DNA of 27,359 nucleotides from the NCBI GenBank assembly GCA_041747855.1, contig JBGTEJ010000025.1, positions 1 through 27,359 on the forward strand, in the 5' to 3' direction. This document shows, in pieces, positions 25,854 to 27,359 of the stretch; the first letter of the stretch is position 1; every line of letters begins with the position of its first letter. Below the pieces are notes generated by a model. That model was not told the DNA's origin. It made no database searches and saw only the letters and a program-made list of their open reading frames with translations. Origin of the DNA: ZC4RG35 sp041747855. Its GTDB lineage: Bacteria > Actinomycetota > Acidimicrobiia > Spongiisociales > ZC4RG35. The translations under genes were made by a program, and so were the position numbers.

Positions 25854-25863
25854 TTTGAAACGA

Positions 25864-26178
25864 ATGAATCAGCTACTGAGAGAACTACAGGAACAAGGTC
25901 GATGTATCGAGGAAGGGCGACATGAGCTCTTCTTCTCAGAGTTGGCGTCTGAGTTGGCGGAGGCGCAACTCATCTGCAGCGCATGTCCCGTCAGGGAGCG
26001 ATGTCTCCAACTCGCCCTTCAAGAGAATCTGGAGTGGGGAGTTTGGGGCGGTGTCATCTTCTGGGATGGGCAGGCCTACTTCCGGCGACGGGGTCGTGGG
26101 CGCCCCAGGCATTCTGAAGCACATCTCCCTGTCGAGGCCGACCGTGGGGTACTCCTGGAACTGGTCAGGTCGGCTTAA
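25864..26178 (+). CDS. whiB7: WhiB7-like iron-sulfur transcription factor
   Basis: A 104-residue WhiB protein from ATG 25864 (GAGG ten bases upstream). It has the four iron-sulfur Cys: C14, C38, C41 and C47 (GRCIEEG; LICSACPVRERC), the WhiB turn WGVWGGVIF (about 58-66), and an AT-hook RRRGRGRPRH near residues 74-83, the mark of the WhiB7 subgroup. WhiB7 binds the principal sigma factor and activates antibiotic-resistance genes when ribosomes are inhibited. The open frame extends upstream to 25765, but that part contains the terminator, so the shorter start is preferred. The gene is convergent with a sigma-factor gene and overlaps it by 4 bp. The AT-hook and leader together make the WhiB7 assignment fairly firm. 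Confidence 0.85.
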   Translation: MNQLLRELQEQGRCIEEGRHELFFSELASELAEAQLICSACPVRERCLQLALQENLEWGVWGGVIFWDGQAYFRRRGRGRPRHSEAHLPVEADRGVLLELVRSA

Positions 26179-27101
26179 CCGACTGCCAGTTCCCGGAGAC
26201 CTCCGGGAGTGGACGGGTGACGCATCTTGGCCAGTGCCTTGGCTTCGATCTGGCGGATCCGTTCCCTGGTCACGTTGAAGTGGCGTCCGACCTCATCGAG
26301 GGTGGCCGGCTCGCGGTCACCGAGCCCGTATCGCATCTCGATGATCAATCGCTCCCGTTCGGTGAGCCGGTCGAGGACGAAGTGGAGGTTTTCTATGTTG
26401 AGTTTTGAGGCGATCAACTCGAAAGGAGCCGAAGCTTCGATGTCCTCGATGAAGTCACCGAGTGTTGCGTTGTCCTCTCCGACAGGCTCGAAGATGGAGA
26501 TCGGCTCCGGTGCAACCTTCCGGGCCTCCCTTATCTTTTCGACTGTAAGACCGGACTCTTCGGCAAGTTCCGGATCGGTTGGCTTGCGTCCCATCCGCCT
26601 GGTCAGGTTCGCCTCGGCGGTTTGCATCTGAGCGATGGTGTCCATCATGTGGACGGGAACCCTGATGGTCCGAGACTTGTCGGCGATGGCGCGGGTGATT
26701 GCTTGACGAATCCACCAAGTGGCATAGGTGGAGAACTTGAAGCCCTTGCGATACTCGAACTTCTCAACGGCCCTTATGAGACCGAGGTTGCCTTCTTGCA
26801 CCAGGTCGAGGAAGGGGAGTCGGGCATGTCCGTACCGCTTGGCTATGGACACTACGAGTCGGAGGTTGGAGCGGATGAATATCTGGCGGGCCTCTTCTCC
26901 AGTTCTCACCAGTTGGCCGAGATGACGCCGACGCGCAGGGTCTTTCTCATTCTCGAGGGAGGCCTCGGCTTTGCGACCGTTCTCGATCGCCTTGGCGAGT
27001 CGTACTTCGTCTTCGGCCGTGAGCAATTCGAAATGGCCGATACCATCCAGGTATTGGCGTATCGCCTCATCGCTGACTTCGCGTTCTATTGCCCTACTCA
27101 T
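26175..27101 (-). CDS. RNA polymerase sigma-70 factor (group 1/2, SigA/SigB-like)
   Basis: From ATG 27101 (GAGGAA just upstream) a 308-residue sigma factor. It shows region 1.2 (DEAIRQYLDGIGHFELLTAE), regions 2.1-2.4 (SNLRLVVSIAKRYGH, FLDLVQEGNLGLIRAVEKF, STYATWWIRQAITRAI), region 3 (RTIRVPVHMMDTI) and region 4 (LTERERLIIEMRYGLG; HTH TLDEVGRHFNVTRERIRQIE). The strong 2.4 and 4.2 motifs indicate recognition of ordinary -10/-35 promoters. There is no long acidic N-terminal region, so it is either a short principal factor or a group 2 factor. A longer start at 27152 is possible. Its neighbourhood with whiB7 is suggestive, since WhiB7 binds region 4 of sigma A. Confidence 0.93.
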   Translation of the reverse strand: MSRAIEREVSDEAIRQYLDGIGHFELLTAEDEVRLAKAIENGRKAEASLENEKDPARRRHLGQLVRTGEEARQIFIRSNLRLVVSIAKRYGHARLPFLDLVQEGNLGLIRAVEKFEYRKGFKFSTYATWWIRQAITRAIADKSRTIRVPVHMMDTIAQMQTAEANLTRRMGRKPTDPELAEESGLTVEKIREARKVAPEPISIFEPVGEDNATLGDFIEDIEASAPFELIASKLNIENLHFVLDRLTERERLIIEMRYGLGDREPATLDEVGRHFNVTRERIRQIEAKALAKMRHPSTPGGLRELAVG

Positions 27102-27283
27102 TTCCTCACCGCTCCGCGAAGGGTAGAAACCCGTTCGTCCGTCCCCCGGCATTTGTCGAAATCACTATCGACATTTATCCACAAGCAGGTGAATAGGCAC
27201 ACAGACCCAAATGTCGGAGGCCAGCGCCGATTCGACGTGGACCATGGGGCTAGGTGCCCTCGCTGCCGTAGAATTGGCAAGTC

Positions 27284-27359
27284 GGGCGATTAGCTCAGTT
27301 GGCTAGAGCACTGCCCTTACAAGGCAGGGGTCGGCGGTTCGAGTCCGTCATCGCCCACC
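27284..27359 (+). tRNA. tRNA-Val (TAC anticodon)
   Basis: A complete cloverleaf: acceptor GGGCGAT/ATCGCCC, D arm TAGCTCAGTTGGCTAGAGC, anticodon stem CTGCC-CTTACAA-GGCAG with anticodon TAC, and T arm GGCGG-TTCGAGT-CCGTC (one mismatch/wobble). A is the discriminator; the window ends after CC of the encoded CCA. Confidence 0.95.

Noticed and set aside
25765..25863. Upstream extension of the whiB7 frame
   Set aside because: It would translate the terminator hairpin and T tract; the WhiB domain and a ribosome-binding site fit ATG 25864.
27175..27183. Perfect DnaA box TTATCCACA
   Set aside because: Single copy, with no neighbouring boxes, AT-rich unwinding region or dnaA/dnaN genes; probably chance or a local regulatory site, not an origin.

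Overview
This is high-GC DNA (around 60% G+C by eye) with frequent GTG and TTG starts and many 4-bp stop/start overlaps. It encodes a WhiB protein, PspC-domain proteins and a group-1/2 type sigma-70 factor. Together these point to an actinobacterium, possibly an acidimicrobial or similar environmental lineage; the exact group cannot be read from the window.

Layout. Positions 1-1650 carry a leftward pair: the start of a GH15 glucoamylase/trehalase-like gene cut by the window edge, coupled to an NAD(P)H-hydrate epimerase. Next is a rightward gene fusing a Rieske 2Fe-2S domain to a thiamine-diphosphate enzyme (1868-3826), then a tiny two-helix membrane protein. Positions about 4.3-7.3 kb are an integration hotspot. 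It holds an intact tyrosine recombinase, the 3' half of a CAT-anticodon tRNA as an attachment site, a truncated second recombinase facing it, a cargo membrane protein, helically phased 11-bp repeats and a second, decayed copy of the tRNA 3' half. Positions 7.3-9.0 kb hold small membrane proteins, a hypothetical protein and a lipoprotein. Positions 9.1-15.7 kb hold a class V aminotransferase, a small protein built of two helix-turn-helix repeats, an aldehyde dehydrogenase, a secreted metzincin protease with C-terminal repeats, and a TauE/SafE permease.

Positions 15.7-19.1 kb form a cell-envelope stress locus. A PspC + LiaF-like protein with a small partner diverges from a PspC-fused histidine kinase and its LuxR-type regulator, with clustered CCCTGA/TCAGGG repeats between them. 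Positions 25.5 to 19.1 kb form a leftward five-gene run with overlaps or short gaps: LiaF-like membrane protein, amidohydrolase, class III nucleotidyl cyclase with TPR-like region, response-regulator/thioredoxin-reductase fusion without any cysteine, and a histidine kinase with a cyclic-nucleotide-binding domain. The last three look like a cyclic nucleotide-to-phosphorelay module with an unusual flavoprotein output.

Positions 25.6-26.2 kb hold a WhiB7-like regulator (four Cys, GVWGG, AT-hook). Its leader carries a 40-codon upstream ORF with a strong ribosome-binding site, a T-tailed terminator, and perfectly complementary alternative arms arranged like the trp attenuator. I consider this the best-supported regulatory finding here. 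The window ends with a convergent sigma-70 factor and a tRNA-Val(TAC).
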